Below the pieces are notes generated by a model. It was not told where the DNA came from, did not search any database, and was given only the letters and a program-made list of their open reading frames with translations. From Nitrospirota bacterium (lineage in GTDB: Bacteria; JACPQY01), in the NCBI GenBank assembly GCA_016180645.1, contig JACPAV010000007.1:1-64000 (forward strand): a stretch of DNA of 64,000 nt, given 5' to 3'. The number at the start of each line of letters is the position of its first letter. Within the stretch, counting starts at the first letter, position 1. Positions 62,105 to 64,000 of this stretch are shown here, in pieces. Both the position numbers and the translations under genes were made by a program.

Positions 62105-63301
62105 ATGACTACAGGCATCGAAACAGAAAGCGCGGCGAATCTGAGATCCGAGGCGCGGTCTTGGATCCGAAAAAACCTTCCCAAAGAGTGGCGAGCGGCT
62201 TCCGCTGAAACCATCGGAGAGGAAAACTACATGGAGATCCGCCGTGCCTGGGCGAAGAAACTCTACGAGGCCGGCTGGGTCGGCCTCTCCTGGGCGAAGG
62301 AGTACGGCGGAAAAGGATTGTCGCTCGTGGAGGAGGTCGTTTTCGCCGAGGAGGAAGCGCTGGCGCAGGCGCCGGACTTCATCAGCCGGAACAGCGTGTA
62401 CTACATTGGTCCGACGATCATTGCGCATGGGAACGAAGAGCAGAAGCGGCGATACCTCCCGAAGATGTTGTCCGCCGAGGAAGTCTGGTGCCAGGGGTAT
62501 TCGGAGCCGAATGCGGGATCGGACCTGGCCTCCCTGCGGACGGCGGCGATGAAACGGGACGGACGCTGGATCGTGAACGGGCAGAAAACGTGGACCACCA
62601 TCGGGAACCACGCCACGTGGTGCTATTTCCTGGCACGCACGGATCCGTCGGCGCCGAAACACAAAGGCATCACGGCGTTTGTGGTCGATATGAAAACGAA
62701 GGGCATCACCGTTCGTCCGATCACCACGATCACGGGCTCCACCGAATTCTCGGAAATGTTTTTCGACGACGTGGAAGTGCCGGAGGAGAATGTGCTCGGC
62801 GCGCTGAATCAGGGATGGAAAGTGACGATGACGACGCTTGGGTTCGAGCGGAGCATGAACAATTTCGCCCGCGCGGTGCTCCTCCGCTCCGAAGTGGAGG
62901 AAGTGGCCCGACTGGCCCGGCGAACGAGGCGGCACGGCCGGCCGGCGATCGAAGACGGCTGGATCGCGCAGCGCCTCGCCCAGTGCGCGGAAGAGGCCGA
63001 AGCGCTCAGGCTCACGATTCATCGCTACCTGCCCAAATGGGCGGAGACGCATCAGCCGGGGCCGGAATCGTCGGTCATCAAGATCATGTGGTCCGAGGCT
63101 CATCAAAGGCTGATGGAATTGGCGCTCGAGGTCCTGGGACCGGGCGCTCAGCTTCGGACGGGTCCCGATGCCGAAGCCAAGGGCCGTTGGCCGATGATGT
63201 ATTTGTTCACGCGCGCCGAGACCATTTACGCGGGGACGTCCGAGATTCAGCGGAACGTGGTAGCCGAGCGAATGCTGGGGATGCCGAGGGCGAAAGAGTG
63301 A
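62105..63301 (+). CDS. Acyl-CoA dehydrogenase, FadE type, with Ala at the usual catalytic-Glu position
   Basis: A 398-residue protein. CQGYSEPNAGSDLASLRTAA is the first signature. The C-terminal signature reads ETIYAGTSEIQRNVVAERML, where classical enzymes have Y-E-G-T; here Ala replaces that Glu. In mycobacterial FadE proteins of this sort the catalytic acid is supplied elsewhere or by the paired subunit. The gene starts 18 bases after the P450, in the same operon. It is followed by a four-helix-bundle gene and then an SDR. Confidence 0.9.
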   Translation: MTTGIETESAANLRSEARSWIRKNLPKEWRAASAETIGEENYMEIRRAWAKKLYEAGWVGLSWAKEYGGKGLSLVEEVVFAEEEALAQAPDFISRNSVYYIGPTIIAHGNEEQKRRYLPKMLSAEEVWCQGYSEPNAGSDLASLRTAAMKRDGRWIVNGQKTWTTIGNHATWCYFLARTDPSAPKHKGITAFVVDMKTKGITVRPITTITGSTEFSEMFFDDVEVPEENVLGALNQGWKVTMTTLGFERSMNNFARAVLLRSEVEEVARLARRTRRHGRPAIEDGWIAQRLAQCAEEAEALRLTIHRYLPKWAETHQPGPESSVIKIMWSEAHQRLMELALEVLGPGAQLRTGPDAEAKGRWPMMYLFTRAETIYAGTSEIQRNVVAERMLGMPRAKE

Positions 63302-63332
63302 TTTGACATTTGAGATTTCAGATTTGAGATTC
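63302..63332. repeat. AAATCTS heptad array, left of the four-helix-bundle gene
   Basis: TTTGACATTTGAGATTTCAG then ATTTGAGATTC, in the intergenic space. Its inverted counterpart follows the gene at 63834-63860. Confidence 0.65.
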
Positions 63333-63337
63333 GGGAA

Positions 63338-63835
63338 ATGACGTACGAACGTTTTGAAGACTTGCCCGTGTGGAAGGCGGGGATGGAGCTCGCCGAGAAA
63401 GTGTATGCGCTCACGAAATCGCGGGAGTTTCGGCCCCAGCGATCGCTCCGAGACCAGATCGAACGGGCGGCCGTGTCGGTCTCCAACAACATCGCCGAGG
63501 GCTTCGAGCGCGGAACAACCAACGAACTGCTCGCATTCCTCTACATTGCTCGCGGCTCAGCCGGCGAAGTCCGCTCCATGCTTCTTCTCCTGGACCGCCT
63601 TCCCGATTTCTTCAATTTGAAATCTCAAATCTCAAATCTGAAATCCCTGGCCGAATCCATCTCCTGCCAGCTTCGCGCTTGGGCCGACTCCCTCCAGAAT
63701 TCCCCCATCCAAGGCCAGCGCCACCTGACGGACAAAGTTCGGAAGCTTGAAGCTGAAAAGAAAGCCCGTAACGAGTTCATCCTCGAAATCCACCGCATTT
63801 CCGGAAAGAAAATCCTGCGCGTGGACGAATCATGA
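63338..63835 (+). CDS. Four-helix-bundle protein (23S rRNA intervening-sequence type)
   Basis: A 165-residue protein matching the S23/IVP family: FEDLPVWKAGMELAEKVYAL, SLRDQIERAAVSVSNNIAEG and LLAFLYIARGSAGEVRSMLL. It is longer than the usual 115-125 residues. Residues about 93-105 (FNLKSQISNLKSL) come from an AAATCTS heptad array, and the rest of the tail is basic. Function unproven; members sit in 23S rRNA introns or as orphan genes. Here the gene is between ACAD and SDR and is bracketed by inverted arrays. The ATG at 63338 has no clear Shine-Dalgarno. Confidence 0.8.
   Translation: MTYERFEDLPVWKAGMELAEKVYALTKSREFRPQRSLRDQIERAAVSVSNNIAEGFERGTTNELLAFLYIARGSAGEVRSMLLLLDRLPDFFNLKSQISNLKSLAESISCQLRAWADSLQNSPIQGQRHLTDKVRKLEAEKKARNEFILEIHRISGKKILRVDES
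63613..63645. repeat. AAATCTS heptad array, coding copy in the four-helix-bundle gene
   Basis: TTTGAAATCTCAAATCTCAA followed by ATCTGAAATC encodes NLKSQISNLKS. Confidence 0.7.
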
Positions 63836-63860
63836 AATCTCCAATCTCAAATCTGAAATC
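63834..63860. repeat. AAATCTS heptad array, right of the four-helix-bundle gene
   Basis: GAAATCTCCAATCTCAAATC followed by TGAAATC overlaps the stop codon of the gene. It is inverted relative to the left array. Confidence 0.65.
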
Positions 63861-63893
63861 GAAGAAGTTAGAAGCAATGAAGGAGGAATTGCG

Positions 63894-64000
63894 ATGGAAG
63901 TGAATTCAAAAGTGCGTTTGGACGGAAAGGTGTGCATCGTGACCGGATCGGGGAGGGGGATCGGGTTCGGGATCGCGAGGACGATGGCCGCCATCGGAGC
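63894..64000 (+). CDS. Short-chain dehydrogenase/reductase, N-terminal fragment cut by the window edge
   Basis: AAGGAGG lies eight bases before the ATG. The visible 35 codons read MEVNSKVRLDGKVCIVTG and continue SGRGIGFGIARTMAAIG, the SDR nucleotide-binding motif (TG-x3-G-x-G). The rest lies beyond the window. Context (P450, two dehydrogenases) suggests a 3-hydroxyacyl-CoA or steroid-type dehydrogenase. Confidence 0.9.
   Translation, partial: MEVNSKVRLDGKVCIVTGSGRGIGFGIARTMAAIG

Noticed and set aside
61733-63106. Minus-strand ORF of 457 residues
   Set aside because: Antisense shadow of the P450 and the second acyl-CoA dehydrogenase.

Overview
The window is high-G+C DNA (about 60-70% in most lines I counted) from a Gram-negative heterotroph with an outer membrane. 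It carries several lipoprotein signal peptides, OmpA-like and beta-barrel proteins, SecDF-YajC, a FecR-domain protein and an NtrC-type sigma-54 regulator. The Dickkopf-like Cys-rich repeats, FG-GAP/VCBS proteins, paired acyl-CoA dehydrogenases, P450 and a selenocysteine peroxiredoxin suggest a deltaproteobacterial-type lineage (Myxococcota, Desulfobacterota, Binatota or a relative). That placement is inference. I see no rRNA, tRNA or CRISPR array.

Layout. 1-1893 (minus): the N-terminus of a REP-associated transposase at the edge, then TetR, a Rieske ferredoxin and a peroxiredoxin whose peroxidatic cysteine is an in-frame UGA (selenocysteine) followed by a SECIS-like hairpin. 2089-12972 (plus): a Cys-rich secreted protein, then a promoter and an envelope operon with an FG-GAP lipoprotein, a beta-barrel, a TraV-like protein, a VirB2/TraA-like pilin, a lower-G+C beta-propeller lipoprotein, TraL-like, TraE-like and a membrane protein. 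No T4SS ATPase is present. 13068-31070 (minus): a lipase-like hydrolase, then (transcribed from 31070 down) FecR, a 4,699-residue lipoprotein, a coiled-coil protein, a membrane protein, a lytic transglycosylase and an OmpA-like protein. 31295-39115: a Rieske-like protein without histidine ligands, RadA, a membrane protein, an MBL hydrolase, RecJ and SecF-SecD-YajC. 39217-42586: PAP2, a beta-barrel and two PIN toxin-antitoxin loci. 42690-49321: a TetR-controlled fatty-acid gene set (acyl-CoA dehydrogenase, SCP2, thiolase, hydrolase), a BrnT/BrnA pair and an acyl-CoA carboxylase subunit. 49581-57264: a radical SAM protein, dodecin, a divergent kinase/NtrC regulator pair, two divergent lipoproteins sharing a GVRGG repeat, and a sugar-phosphate transferase. 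57358-64000: a stand-alone LigD phosphoesterase domain, a LOG-family protein, an amidohydrolase, acyl-CoA dehydrogenase, P450, acyl-CoA dehydrogenase, a four-helix-bundle protein and a truncated SDR.

The window is also full of short dispersed repeats: REP-like palindromes beginning GTAGGGG and ending CCCCTAC, and heptad-like arrays (GTGAAGAGTGATG, AAATCTS and CAGCATT types). Several have become coding sequence. Two arrays form the start and hydrophobic core of signal peptides in two unrelated genes, a G-rich hairpin forms part of a third exported N-terminus, and a 51-bp REP-like unit is inserted twice, in frame, near the N-terminus of the LOG protein.

How the genes work together (inference). 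The catabolic genes at 43390-49321 and 58772-64000 look like acyl-CoA side-chain oxidation of lipid, sterol or terpenoid substrates. The pilin/TraV/TraL/TraE set and the FecR-giant lipoprotein-transglycosylase-OmpA set look like parts of an envelope or surface apparatus with incomplete T4SS components.
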